Assembly (NCBI GenBank): GCA_937988775.1
Contig: CALKHP010000006.1
Coordinates: forward strand, 1 to 64,000
Direction of reading: 5' to 3'
Length of the DNA stretch: 64,000 nt
Origin: an uncultured Alphaproteobacteria bacterium
GTDB lineage: Bacteria; Pseudomonadota; Alphaproteobacteria; Rhizobiales; Beijerinckiaceae
Each line of letters opens with the position of its first letter. Within the stretch, counting starts at the first letter, position 1. This document shows, one piece after another, positions 26,286 through 34,548 of this stretch. The notes under the pieces are model-generated. The model saw only the letters and a program-made list of their open reading frames with translations. It was not told the origin of the DNA and did no database searches. Made by a program: the position numbers and the translations under genes.

Positions 26286-26510
26286 GGCGTTGTCCTTTCG
26301 TGATTGATCGGCGTGGGCCTGGGTCGCGTGGCGACGCAAGCGCATCACGCCCGGTGGCCGGCCATCGCGCGTCGGGTGATCGTGGGATGGCGACCGGGAT
26401 CACGACAACAACCGCTGCCGCGCGCCAGGGTTCCGGGAGGCCGCGTTGACGGCCCCGGTTCCAGCTTCACGTTTCGTGACAGGGTGTTACGGGCGCGAGC
26501 GCTCCGGACG

Positions 26511-27788
26511 TCAGGCCGCCAGCCGCTTCTCGCAAGCCGCCAGCAGCGTGCACAGCGCCACCGCTTCGGCGGCCGCGCTGACATCGGCGAGGCTGGGATA
26601 GGTCGGTGCGATGCGCAGGATGTGATCTTGCGGGTCGCGGCCGTAAGGGTGGGTCGCTCCCGCTGGCGTCAGCGCCACGCCGGCGGCCTTCGCCAGCGCC
26701 ACGACGCGGCTGGCAGTGCCTTCCGGCACTTCGAGCGTCATGAAATAGCCGCCCTCCGGCTCGCTCCAGCGCGCGACATCCCGCGCGCCGAGCTTGTCGC
26801 GGAAGATTTTGGCGACGGCGTCGAATTTCGGCTGGATCAGCGCGCGATGGCCTTCCATCAGCTTCGCAATACCGGCGGCGTCGCGCAGGAAGCGCAGGTG
26901 CCGGAGCTGGTTCAGCTTGTCGGGGCCGATGGTGCGCCGCCCGGCATGGCCGAGATACCAGGCAATATTGGCCGGCGAGGCGGCGAGCATGGCAAGGCCG
27001 GCGCCGGCGAGCGTGACCTTGGAGGTCGAGGCGAACACCAGCACGCGCTCGCCATGGCCGGCCTCGGTTGCCGCCTCCAGCATGTTGGCGAGCGGCGGGC
27101 GGGCATCGGACAGGTGGTGCAGCGCATAGGCGTTGTCCCACATGATGCGGAAATCGGCCGCGCCGGTCTTCATGCCGGCAAGCCGCGCCACCGTCTCGGC
27201 GCTGTAGGTCTCGCCGCTCGGGTTGGAATATTTCGGCACGCACCAGGTGCCCTTCACGGCCGGATCGGCGACGAGCTTCTCGACCACGTCCATATCGGGG
27301 CCGGCGCCGGTCAGCGGCACCGGGATCAGCCGGAAGCCGAAACCCTCGGCGAGGCCGAAATGCCGGTCGTAGCCCGGCACCGGGCACAGGAAGGCGATGT
27401 CCTTTTCCTTCGACCACGCACCCGTGCCGCCCGGCACGCCGAACAGCATCGCGTAGGCGAGGCAGTCATGCATGATGGCGAGGCTGGAATTGTTGCCGAC
27501 GACGATCTGCGCCGGCGGCGCGTCGAGCACTTGGGAAAACAGCGCGCGCAACTCGGGCAGGCCCTGCAACCCGCCGTAATTGCGCGCATCCTCACCCGAT
27601 GCGGTGAAATAATCGCGGTTGCCCGGCATGGTCATGACGCCGTTCGAGAGGTCTAGCTGTTCCGGCGCCGGTTTGCCGCGCGTCATGTCGAGCTTGAGCC
27701 CGCGCGCCTTCAGGCTCGCGTAATCCTGCTCCAGCCGGGCATGCAGCGCCTTGAGCGCGTCCGCCGTCATCTCGTTCAGCGCTGTCAC
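26511..27788 (-). CDS. Class I PLP aminotransferase (PF12897 type)
   Basis: A 425-residue fold-type I aminotransferase. The sequence GKPAPEQLDLSNGV, SGEDARNYGGLQGLPELR and the PLP lysine segment ASTSKVTLAGAGLAML (about residue 250) match the aspartate/branched-chain-like group with Pfam PF12897 (AspB/MocR-like name, no HTH here). It probably moves amino groups between aspartate or another amino acid and a 2-oxo acid. The GTG at 27786-27788 is preceded by an AAAGG site; the ATG at 27770 is an alternative. It is next to KDG kinase, about 55 bases away, on the same strand. Confidence 0.9.
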   Translation of the reverse strand: MTALNEMTADALKALHARLEQDYASLKARGLKLDMTRGKPAPEQLDLSNGVMTMPGNRDYFTASGEDARNYGGLQGLPELRALFSQVLDAPPAQIVVGNNSSLAIMHDCLAYAMLFGVPGGTGAWSKEKDIAFLCPVPGYDRHFGLAEGFGFRLIPVPLTGAGPDMDVVEKLVADPAVKGTWCVPKYSNPSGETYSAETVARLAGMKTGAADFRIMWDNAYALHHLSDARPPLANMLEAATEAGHGERVLVFASTSKVTLAGAGLAMLAASPANIAWYLGHAGRRTIGPDKLNQLRHLRFLRDAAGIAKLMEGHRALIQPKFDAVAKIFRDKLGARDVARWSEPEGGYFMTLEVPEGTASRVVALAKAAGVALTPAGATHPYGRDPQDHILRIAPTYPSLADVSAAAEAVALCTLLAACEKRLAA

Positions 27789-27844
27789 GTCGAAACCTTT
27801 CGCCTGTATGGTGCGGCCTGCTGTAACGCCGGCAGGCGATGCGT

Positions 27845-28744
27845 TCAAGCGCGCGGCACGATCGCGCCGCGATGGCGGATGACATGCGCCGCCATGCGAT
27901 GGCCGGCCAGCGCCGCCACCTCCGGCGCGTCGCCCTTCAGGCGGGCGGCGAGATAGGCGCCGCCGAAACTGTCGCCGGCGGCGGTGGTGTCGATCGGCTC
28001 GATCCATTCGGGCACCGGCACGGCGCGGCTGCCGGCGGCGTCGCCGATCAGCGCACCCGCCGGACCGTTCTTCAGGGCGATCTCGCCGATGCCGTGGCCG
28101 GCCAGCCGCTTGAGAGTGTCCTGCTGATCGCTGTCGCCCCAGAGCGCGACCTCGTCATCGAAGCTCGGCAGGGCGATATCGACCAGCTTGAGGAAACGCG
28201 CGAAGACCGGGCGCGCATTGGCGGCCTCGCCGCCCCAGCCGCTCGGCCGGTAATTGCCGTCGAAGGCGATCCGCGTGCCGCCGGCCCGCGCCGCGACCAG
28301 CGCATCATGGAACGTATCGAGCCCCGCGGCGGAATAGAGCGACAGCGTGATGCCGGAAAAATACACGATCCTGGCGGCGGCCATCGCGCTTGTGACGCGC
28401 GCGTGCCCGGGCAGCTCGAACAATTCCCGGGCCGGGGCGCGGTCGCGCCAGTAGAAGAAGCTGCGCTCGCCGTGATCGTCGGTTTCGATCAGGTACAGGC
28501 CGGGCATGCGGCCCTTCACCGTCAGGATCGTGCCGTCATCGACATGTTCCGCCCGGCACAAGGCGCGGATGCTGTCGGAATAGGGATCGGTGCCAAGCGC
28601 CATCGCATAACCGGCGCTGACGCCGCTGCGCGCCGCATAGACGGCGGTGTTCAGTGTATCGCCGCCGAAGCGGCGACCGTAACGCCCGTCAGGCTCGCGC
28701 GCGAACTCGACCATGCATTCGCCGATCGACAGAAAATCCACCAT
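27845..28744 (-). CDS. PfkB family 2-keto-3-deoxygluconate kinase-like
   Basis: A 299-residue PfkB/ribokinase-type sugar kinase. Conserved segments are FGGDTLNTAVYAARSG (sugar-binding side, residue ~27), DLLP-like GNYRPSGWGG, and the anion hole and catalytic base in DTTAAGDSFGGAYLA near 253. The best fit is 2-keto-3-deoxygluconate kinase (KDG to KDPG). It is divergent from the LacI-type regulator, with a perfect operator between them, and close to idnO and idnD, so a role in sugar-acid breakdown is likely. Other PfkB sugars cannot be excluded. Confidence 0.85.
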   Translation of the reverse strand: MVDFLSIGECMVEFAREPDGRYGRRFGGDTLNTAVYAARSGVSAGYAMALGTDPYSDSIRALCRAEHVDDGTILTVKGRMPGLYLIETDDHGERSFFYWRDRAPARELFELPGHARVTSAMAAARIVYFSGITLSLYSAAGLDTFHDALVAARAGGTRIAFDGNYRPSGWGGEAANARPVFARFLKLVDIALPSFDDEVALWGDSDQQDTLKRLAGHGIGEIALKNGPAGALIGDAAGSRAVPVPEWIEPIDTTAAGDSFGGAYLAARLKGDAPEVAALAGHRMAAHVIRHRGAIVPRA

Positions 28745-28825
28745 GCTCGTTGTCTCGCTTCGCGTTCTTCGCAAGGTGGGCGTGTTAGCAAGTGCAGGGG
28801 CTCTTGCCCAGCGCGTCGCGCGATG

Positions 28826-28849
28826 CGACTGTTAACGATAACAGTCGCG
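28826..28849. promoter_or_regulatory. Perfect GntR-type operator
   Basis: A perfect inverted repeat: arms GCGACTGTTA and TAACAGTCGC around ACGA, in the gap between the kinase and the LacI-type gene. The core TGTTA-N4-TAACA is the same layout as the operator of the enterobacterial LacI-family GntR and IdnR repressors. It sits 13 bases before the regulator's GTG, suited for autoregulation and for control of the kinase. Confidence 0.75.
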
Positions 28850-28861
28850 AGAGAAAAGCCG

Positions 28862-29917
28862 GTGACCGCACAAGGCGACGACAAAACGGCGATCACGAAC
28901 GGGGTGCAGGCGCGGACCATGCAGGACGTGGCGCGCCTTGCCGGCGTTTCAGCCATGACGGTGTCGCGCGCGCTGAGGAGCGATGCCTCGATCTCGCAGG
29001 CGACCAGGGCGCGCATCCTCGAGGTCATCGAGCGCGTCGGCTACATTCCCGACCAGACCGCCAACATGCTGGCAAGCCGCCGCTCGGGCTTCGTCGTGGC
29101 GCTGATTCCGGCGCTCAACAATTCCAACTTTGCCGATACGGTGCGCGGCATCAACGATTCGCTCGCCGGCACCGGGTTGCAGATGATCCTCGGCGCGACC
29201 GATTATTCGCCGGAGCGCGAGGAAGAGCTGATCGCCACCACGCTGCGCCGGCGCCCCGAGGGCATCATCCTCGCCGGCAGCAAGCACACCGCGCGGGCGC
29301 GCCGCCTTCTGACGCATGCCGGCCTGCCCATCGTCCAGATCTGGGATTTCCCCGACGATCCGCTCGATCAGGTCGTCGGCTTCTCCAATGCCGATGCGGC
29401 GCGCGCCATGGTGCATCACCTCGCCGATCGCGGGTTTCGCCGCATCGGCTTCGTCGGCTCGAGCGTGCCGAGCGATACGCGCGGCTTCGAGCGCCAGCGC
29501 GGCTATTGCGAGGCGCTTGTCGAGCGCGGCCTCGGGCCGCCGCGCCTGGTCAATGCCGCCAAGCCGCCGGGCAGCATCGAGCAGGGCGGGCTCGCGCTCG
29601 GGCGTCTCCTGGAGCGCTGGCCCGATCTCGACGCGGTGTTCTGCGTCTCCGATCTCGCCGCCTGCGGCGCCATGATGGAGTGCCACCGCCGTGGCATGGT
29701 CGTGCCGCGCGATATCGCCATTGCCGGCTTCGGCGACTTCGAGATTTCGCGCTGCACTCATCCGCGCATGAGCACGGTGGCGGTGGAGAGTTACGAGATC
29801 GGCGCCCTTGCCGGCCGCCATCTCGTGGCGGCGCTCGAGTATGACGGCGATCCGGCGACCCGCCCGGTTGCCCGCATCCGCACGCCCTTCACGGTGATCG
29901 CGCGCGAAAGCACGTGA
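28862..29917 (+). CDS. LacI family regulator, GntR/IdnR-like
   Basis: A 351-residue LacI-type repressor. The helix-turn-helix is at about residues 20-75: TMQDVARLAGVSAMTVSRAL with the hinge and YIPDQTANMLASRRSG. The periplasmic-binding-protein-like effector domain follows (VVALIPALNNSNFADTVRGI). I chose the GTG at 28862 since family members usually carry a short basic lead; an ATG at 28919 begins at MQDVA. It diverges from the kinase with a GntR-type operator between, and is followed by idnO on the opposite strand, so it likely senses gluconate, 5-ketogluconate or KDPG-like acids. Confidence 0.9.
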   Translation: MTAQGDDKTAITNGVQARTMQDVARLAGVSAMTVSRALRSDASISQATRARILEVIERVGYIPDQTANMLASRRSGFVVALIPALNNSNFADTVRGINDSLAGTGLQMILGATDYSPEREEELIATTLRRRPEGIILAGSKHTARARRLLTHAGLPIVQIWDFPDDPLDQVVGFSNADAARAMVHHLADRGFRRIGFVGSSVPSDTRGFERQRGYCEALVERGLGPPRLVNAAKPPGSIEQGGLALGRLLERWPDLDAVFCVSDLAACGAMMECHRRGMVVPRDIAIAGFGDFEISRCTHPRMSTVAVESYEIGALAGRHLVAALEYDGDPATRPVARIRTPFTVIAREST

Positions 29918-29920
29918 CTT

Positions 29921-30688
29921 TCAAAGCTGCGCCGTGACGCCGCCATCGACATACAGGATATGCCCGGTGACGAAATCGCTTGCCTTCGAGGCGAGGAAGA
30001 TCGCCGCGCCCTGCAGATCCTCGACATCGCCCCAGCGCCCGAGCGGAGTGCGGTTGGTCAGCCAAGCGCTGAACACGGCGTCGGTGACCAGCGCCTTGTT
30101 GAGTTCGGTGGCGAAATAGCCGGGGCCGATGCCGTTGACCTGGATGCCGTGCTTGCCCCAGTCGATCGCCATGCCCTTGGTCAGCATCTTGAGCGCGCCC
30201 TTGGAGGCGGCATAGGGCGCGATGCCCGGCCGGCCGAGTTCGCTCTGCACCGAGCAGATGTTGATGATCTTGCCGCGCTTGCGCTGGATCATCTGCTGCA
30301 CCACCGCCTTCGAAACGTGGAACACGCTGTCGAGATTGGTGCTCATCAGCCGGTCCCAGCCCTCATCGGGAAACTCGTTCAGCGGCGCGCGCTGCTGCGT
30401 GCCGGCATTGTTCACCAGGATGTCGATCGGCCGGACCTCGGCCTCGATCGCGGCGATCGCCGGTGCGATGGTTTTCGGTTTCGTGACGTCGAACACGCTG
30501 GTCGCGGTGGCGATGCCTTGCGCAGTCAGCGTCGCGGCCGTTGCCTCGAGCTTGGTTGCGTCGCGCCCGTTGAGCACGATCTTCGCGCCTGCCTTGCCGA
30601 GCCCCTCCGCCAGCGCCAGGCCGAGCCCGGAGCTTGAGCCGGTGATCAGCGCGACCTTGCCGGAGAGATCGAACATCGTCATTGCCAT
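29921..30688 (-). CDS. idnO: Gluconate 5-dehydrogenase / 5-ketogluconate reductase
   Basis: A 255-residue SDR in the IdnO/Gno group, which interconverts 5-keto-D-gluconate and D-gluconate with NADPH. The cofactor motif TGSSSGLG is near residue 17, NNAG near 92, the serine segment INICSVQSELGRPGIAPY and the YAASKGAL motif near 159. The gene stops three bases after the LacI-type gene ends on the other strand, and is divergent from idnD, matching the L-idonate pathway: idonate to 5-ketogluconate (IdnD) to gluconate (IdnO). Confidence 0.88.
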   Translation of the reverse strand: MAMTMFDLSGKVALITGSSSGLGLALAEGLGKAGAKIVLNGRDATKLEATAATLTAQGIATATSVFDVTKPKTIAPAIAAIEAEVRPIDILVNNAGTQQRAPLNEFPDEGWDRLMSTNLDSVFHVSKAVVQQMIQRKRGKIINICSVQSELGRPGIAPYAASKGALKMLTKGMAIDWGKHGIQVNGIGPGYFATELNKALVTDAVFSAWLTNRTPLGRWGDVEDLQGAAIFLASKASDFVTGHILYVDGGVTAQL

Positions 30689-30786
30689 GGAATTCCCCTT
30701 GCGCGTTCAAAACCTGTCGCCATCGCCGGGCATTCAGCATAGATTCCGCGCTGATCACAAGCGATCCCAATCAAGGAATTCCAGCC

Positions 30787-31818
30787 ATGCGCGCCGTCGT
30801 CATCCATGCCCCCCATGATTTGCGTGTCGATTCGGTGGAGGTGCCGGCGCTCGGCGATCACGATGTGCGCGTGCGCATGGAGGCCGGCGGTATTTGCGGT
30901 TCGGACCTGCACTACTATCATGATGGCGGCTTCGGCACGGTGCGCATCAAGCAGCCGATGATCCTCGGCCACGAGGTTGCCGGCACGGTCGAGGCGATCG
31001 GCGCCGGCGTGTCGCGCGTCGCCGTCGGCCAGCGCATCGCCGTCAACCCGAGCCTCGCCTGCGGCCATTGCCGCTTCTGCCAGGCCGGCCAGCAGGCCTA
31101 TTGCCTCGACATGCGCTTCATCGGCTCGGCCATGCGCTTTCCGCACGTGCAGGGCGGGTTCCGCGAGACGATGGTGGTGGAGGAGGCGCGCGCCGTGCCG
31201 GTCGCCGATGGCGTCTCGGCCGGCGAGGCGGCGTTCGGCGAGCCGCTCTCCGTCTGCCTGCATGCCATCAGGCGCGCCGGCAGCCTGCTTGGCAAGCGCG
31301 TGCTGATCACCGGCTGCGGGCCGATCGGCTCGCTGTGCATCATCGTTGCGCGCCGCGCCGGGGCGCTCGAGATCGTCGCCACCGACGTGTCGGATGCCGC
31401 CTGCGCCATGGCGATGAAAGTCGGCGCCAACCGGGCGGTGAACACCGCGACGGCGCCGGATGCCATGGCTGGCTATGCCGCCGACAAGGGCACATTCGAC
31501 GTGCTGATCGAAGCCTCCGGCAACCAGCGCGCGCTGACCGGCGCTTTTGACTGGCTCCGGCCGGGCGCGGTGATCGTGCAGCTCGGCATCGGCGGTGATT
31601 TCACCTTGCCGATCAGCGTCGTCGTCGCCAAGGAATTCGAGATTCGCGGCAGTTTTCGCTTTCACGAGGAGTTCGAGCAGGCCGTCAGCATGATCGGCCA
31701 GCGCCTGATCGATGTCAGCCCGCTGCTCACCGCCACCTTGCCGATCGACCGCGCCGTGGAAGCATTCGAGCTTGCCTCCGACCGCAGCCGGGCCATGAAG
31801 GTGCAACTGGCGTTCTGA
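30787..31818 (+). CDS. idnD: L-idonate 5-dehydrogenase
   Basis: A 343-residue zinc-type medium-chain dehydrogenase, the same length as E. coli IdnD. It has the catalytic zinc site GGICGSDLHYYHDGG and GHEVAGTVEAIG, the structural zinc cysteines in CGHCRFCQAGQQAYC (about 93-107), and a Rossmann site ITGCGPIGSLC near 178. It oxidises L-idonate to 5-ketogluconate. I chose the ATG at 30787; the earlier frame overlaps idnO. It is divergent from idnO over about 100 bases, so one regulator could control both. Confidence 0.88.
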   Translation: MRAVVIHAPHDLRVDSVEVPALGDHDVRVRMEAGGICGSDLHYYHDGGFGTVRIKQPMILGHEVAGTVEAIGAGVSRVAVGQRIAVNPSLACGHCRFCQAGQQAYCLDMRFIGSAMRFPHVQGGFRETMVVEEARAVPVADGVSAGEAAFGEPLSVCLHAIRRAGSLLGKRVLITGCGPIGSLCIIVARRAGALEIVATDVSDAACAMAMKVGANRAVNTATAPDAMAGYAADKGTFDVLIEASGNQRALTGAFDWLRPGAVIVQLGIGGDFTLPISVVVAKEFEIRGSFRFHEEFEQAVSMIGQRLIDVSPLLTATLPIDRAVEAFELASDRSRAMKVQLAF

Positions 31819-31844
31819 TCGGGGCTGCCCGCAAACACCTCTCC

Positions 31845-31930
31845 CTCATCCTGAGCTTGTCGAAGGATGCTGAGCCCGGCGCTATCTGGCGCCGAACTGG
31901 AACATGCTTCGACAAGCTCGGCATGAGGTG
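31845..31930. repeat. REP-like inverted repeat, copy 1
   Basis: Two arms face each other: CTCATCCTGAGCTTGTCG with AAGGATG (31845-31869) and its near inverse ending GACAAGCTCGGCATGAG (31903-31928), separated by a GGCGC/GCGCC-containing centre. The same arm occurs at 35835-35862 and 37371-37441. It is a dispersed palindromic unit after idnD and before the convergent Lrp gene, where it may also stop transcription. Confidence 0.75.
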
Positions 31931-31949
31931 AGTTTTGGGATGTCTCTGG

Positions 31950-32420
31950 TCAGGCGAATTGCAGCGGCAACTCGCTTGATTGCTTGATCTCCTCCATCAC
32001 GAAACTCGCCGAGACATCGACCATTTCGATGCGCGCGATCAGCTTCTGGTACAGCCGGTCATAGGCGCGCATGTCCGGGATGCGCGCGTGCAGGATGTAG
32101 TCGACATCGCCGGCGGTGCGATAGGCGGCGATGATCTCCGGGATGTCGCGCAGCGCCGTCCTGAAGCGCTCGGCCCAGGCGGCGTCGTGCTGGCTGGTGC
32201 GGACCTGGATCAGTACCGCGAGGCCGAGATTGAGCGCGTCCGGGTCGAGCAGCGCCACGCGGCCCCGGATCACGCCGGCCTGCTCCAGCTTCTGGATGCG
32301 GCGCCAGCATGCATTGCGCGACAGCGCGATCTGCTCGGCCAGCGCATCGAGCGAGATCGTCGCGTCGCGTTGCAGGGCGCCGAGAATCTTTTTGTCGAAT
32401 GCGTCGATCGACGATGACAT
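31950..32420 (-). CDS. Lrp/AsnC family transcriptional regulator
   Basis: A 156-residue Lrp/AsnC protein: helix-turn-helix at about residues 7-58 (DKKILGALQRDATISLDALA, LSRNACWRRIQKLEQAGVI), then a RAM ligand-binding domain (about 65-145, with HDAAWAERFRTALRDIP and DYILHARIPDM). The TAC-like segment ADIDYILH is normal. It is convergent with idnD. These regulators sense amino acids; the target is not evident, because the divergent neighbour is a small DUF6356-like gene. Confidence 0.9.
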   Translation of the reverse strand: MSSSIDAFDKKILGALQRDATISLDALAEQIALSRNACWRRIQKLEQAGVIRGRVALLDPDALNLGLAVLIQVRTSQHDAAWAERFRTALRDIPEIIAAYRTAGDVDYILHARIPDMRAYDRLYQKLIARIEMVDVSASFVMEEIKQSSELPLQFA

Positions 32421-32543
32421 TATCCACCAGATAGAAGATTTTTGTGGACATTATTAGATATCTCCCCGCCCCGGCGCAACGAAAATGGGAGCCGGTCCCG
32501 CCCAGCGATCGCTAAGCTGCCTTCACACGAAAGGGAGGCGATC

Positions 32544-32804
32544 ATGGCCAACACGCTGAAGACCCTGTTCACCGAGCATCCCGATGCCGTCGGCGAGACC
32601 TATACCGAGCATTTCGGCGTGGCGATGGGCTATTCCATGCGGCTGCTCAAGGCGTCCGGCGCGGCGTTCATGCACGCGCTGCTGCCATTCACCTTCAAGA
32701 CCACGGCGAGCACGGCGATCAAGGCGATGTATGCCGACATGACCCGGCGCGGCGCGACCGATGCGCTTCCCGCGCAGGCGCAGCCGATGGCCCCCGCCGA
32801 ATAA
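32544..32804 (+). CDS. DUF6356 family small protein
   Basis: An 86-residue protein starting at ATG 32544 with GGGAGG upstream. It contains TLKTLFTEHPDAVGETYTEH and an MGYSMRLLKASGAAFMHALLP segment that may form a membrane-associated helix. Similar short proteins with the FTEHPxxVGETYxEH start are annotated DUF6356 in alphaproteobacteria, and function is unknown. It is divergent from the Lrp gene and upstream of hsp20. Confidence 0.75.
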   Translation: MANTLKTLFTEHPDAVGETYTEHFGVAMGYSMRLLKASGAAFMHALLPFTFKTTASTAIKAMYADMTRRGATDALPAQAQPMAPAE

Positions 32805-32981
32805 GCGCGCCTCCGGTCCGGCCTCGGACCTGCGGGCCTCGAGCCCGCCGGCCGCGTCGTGCTGCCTTTGCTGGCCCTTGCGCCGCGCCGCGCGCACAAC
32901 CATATTGGGCTCAAGCGGGACGGTGCCTTCGGGGCCATCTCGTGACGCAAGAACCGAAGTGCCTAGATGTGGGCTTCGCCA

Positions 32982-33410
32982 ATGTCACGTGTGCCGACGT
33001 TTTCCTCGCCGTTCATGCTCGGTTTCGATGAAATCGAGCGCGCCCTCGACCGGGTGTCGAAGACCGCGGGCGACGGCTACCCTCCTTACAATATCGAGCG
33101 GCTTCCGCGCACCGAGACGGCGCCGGATACCCTGCGCATCACGCTGGCGGTTGCCGGCTTCACGCAGGACCAGCTCGAGATTTTGCTGGAGGAAAGCCAG
33201 CTCGTCATTCGCGGGCGGCAGGCGGACGATAAGTCCCGGCAATATCTACACCGGGGCATCGCCGCACGGCAGTTCCAGCGCACCTTCCTCCTCGCGGAGG
33301 GCATGGAGGTGACCGGCGCTGAATTGGCCAACGGTTTGCTTGCTGTCGATCTCGTGCGTCCGGAACCGGAACGAATCATCCGGCGTATCGACATCGTGGC
33401 CCGTGATTAA
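32982..33410 (+). CDS. Hsp20 family small heat-shock protein, IbpA-like
   Basis: A 142-residue small heat-shock protein. After MSRVPTFSSPFMLGFDEIER the alpha-crystallin domain runs from about residue 35 to 125 (YNIERLPRTETAPDTLRITL, LEILLEESQLVIRGRQ, LANGLLAVDLVRPEPE). It binds unfolded proteins without ATP. I chose the ATG at 32982; one at 32967 is also in frame. It is followed by DUF1150, the standard Hyphomicrobiales pair. No heat-shock promoter is proven. Confidence 0.92.
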   Translation: MSRVPTFSSPFMLGFDEIERALDRVSKTAGDGYPPYNIERLPRTETAPDTLRITLAVAGFTQDQLEILLEESQLVIRGRQADDKSRQYLHRGIAARQFQRTFLLAEGMEVTGAELANGLLAVDLVRPEPERIIRRIDIVARD

Positions 33411-33466
33411 GATTCCGTTCACGAGCAGGCGAGCATTGTAACGAGTGGAACTGATGGAGTGATGCC

Positions 33467-33742
33467 ATGACGGGTCACAGAATTTCAGCCAAGATGGGCC
33501 ACAAGCCCGAGATCACCCAGGCGGATCTGGCCGCGCTCGGCGGCGGCGAAGTCGCCTACGTGCGCGCCATGCGTTCGGATGACGTGCAGCGCTTCTTCCC
33601 CAACGCGCCCGCCATGGCGCCGGGCCAGAAGCTGTTCGCGCTGCTCTCGGCCGACGGTTCCCCGATCGTCCTGACCGATTCGCGCGATGTCGCGCTTTCG
33701 AGCGCCTGGGAGCACGAACTGACCACCGTCAGCGTGCACTGA
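33467..33742 (+). CDS. DUF1150 family protein
   Basis: A 91-residue alphaproteobacterial protein with the DUF1150 pattern: LGGGEVAYVRAMRSDDVQRF, then PAMAPGQKLFALLSADGSP and VLTDSRDVALSSAWEHEL. It follows hsp20 by 56 bases, as in many related genomes, and may share its transcript. Its function is unknown. The gene converges with the hydrolase at 33729 and overlaps it by 14 bases at the end. Confidence 0.9.
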   Translation: MTGHRISAKMGHKPEITQADLAALGGGEVAYVRAMRSDDVQRFFPNAPAMAPGQKLFALLSADGSPIVLTDSRDVALSSAWEHELTTVSVH

Positions 33743-34526
33743 CCGCCGCAACCGCGGCAATGAGCCGGGCGATATCCTGCTCCCGGCTCAGGCGGTGATC
33801 GCCATCATTGATGAGTGTCAGCGTCACCTCGTCGTCGGGCAGATGTTCGACGAGCTTGAGCGCATGCTGCCATGGCACGTCCGGGTCGCGCATGCCCTGC
33901 AGGATATGCACCGGGCAATGCGTCCTGAACGGCGTCCCGAACAGCAGATGGCCGCGCCCGTTCTCGATCAGGGCGCGGCTGATCGGATAGGGCTCCGGCG
34001 AGTACTCCGAATGCCTGAGCCACAGGCCGGTTTCCATGATCTGGCGCTTGATCGTGTCGGTGAACTGCGCCCACATCAGGCTTTCCGTGAAATCGACCGC
34101 CGGCGCGATCAGCACCAGGCCGGCAAGCTTGCCCGGCGGCAGTTGCCGCGCCGCCAGCAGCGACAGCCAGCCGCCCATCGACGAGCCGACCAGCACCACC
34201 GGCCCTTGCGTGTGCGCCTCGAGCATGGCGAGCGCGTCCTCGAGCCATTGCGAGATCGTGCAGGTCGCGAAATCGCCCTCGCTTTCGCCATGCCCGCTAT
34301 AATCGAAGCGCAAGCAGGCGCGGCCGTTGTCGCGCGCCCACCGGCTCAGCGATTCGGCCTTGGTCGCGCGCATGTCCGAGCGGAAGCCGCCGAGCCAGAC
34401 CACGGCCGGCCCCGCGCCCGCCTGTTGCAGGAAAGCCAGCCTGCGCTGATGCTCTTTCGCCCCGACCGCCAGAAATTCCGGGATTTCCCGTTGAAGCGCT
34501 TGCATCGGACCCTCGTCCCGTTCCAT
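33729..34526 (-). CDS. Alpha/beta hydrolase
   Basis: A 265-residue alpha/beta hydrolase. The nucleophile elbow is GSSMGG (near residue 120), the N-terminal strand VVWLGGFRSDM gives the oxyanion side, DYSGHGESEG follows, and the C-terminal DGDHRLS supplies the histidine. It has no signal peptide, so it is cytoplasmic. It resembles the Rhizobiales carboxylesterase/thioesterase-like group (palmitoyl-protein-thioesterase ABHD10-like). The ATG at 34524-34526 overlaps the divergent glycosyltransferase's earliest start; an ATG at 34505 is possible. Confidence 0.88.
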   Translation of the reverse strand: MERDEGPMQALQREIPEFLAVGAKEHQRRLAFLQQAGAGPAVVWLGGFRSDMRATKAESLSRWARDNGRACLRFDYSGHGESEGDFATCTISQWLEDALAMLEAHTQGPVVLVGSSMGGWLSLLAARQLPPGKLAGLVLIAPAVDFTESLMWAQFTDTIKRQIMETGLWLRHSEYSPEPYPISRALIENGRGHLLFGTPFRTHCPVHILQGMRDPDVPWQHALKLVEHLPDDEVTLTLINDGDHRLSREQDIARLIAAVAAVSAR

Positions 34527-34548
34527 GTCTCGCCGCCATGATGTCCCG

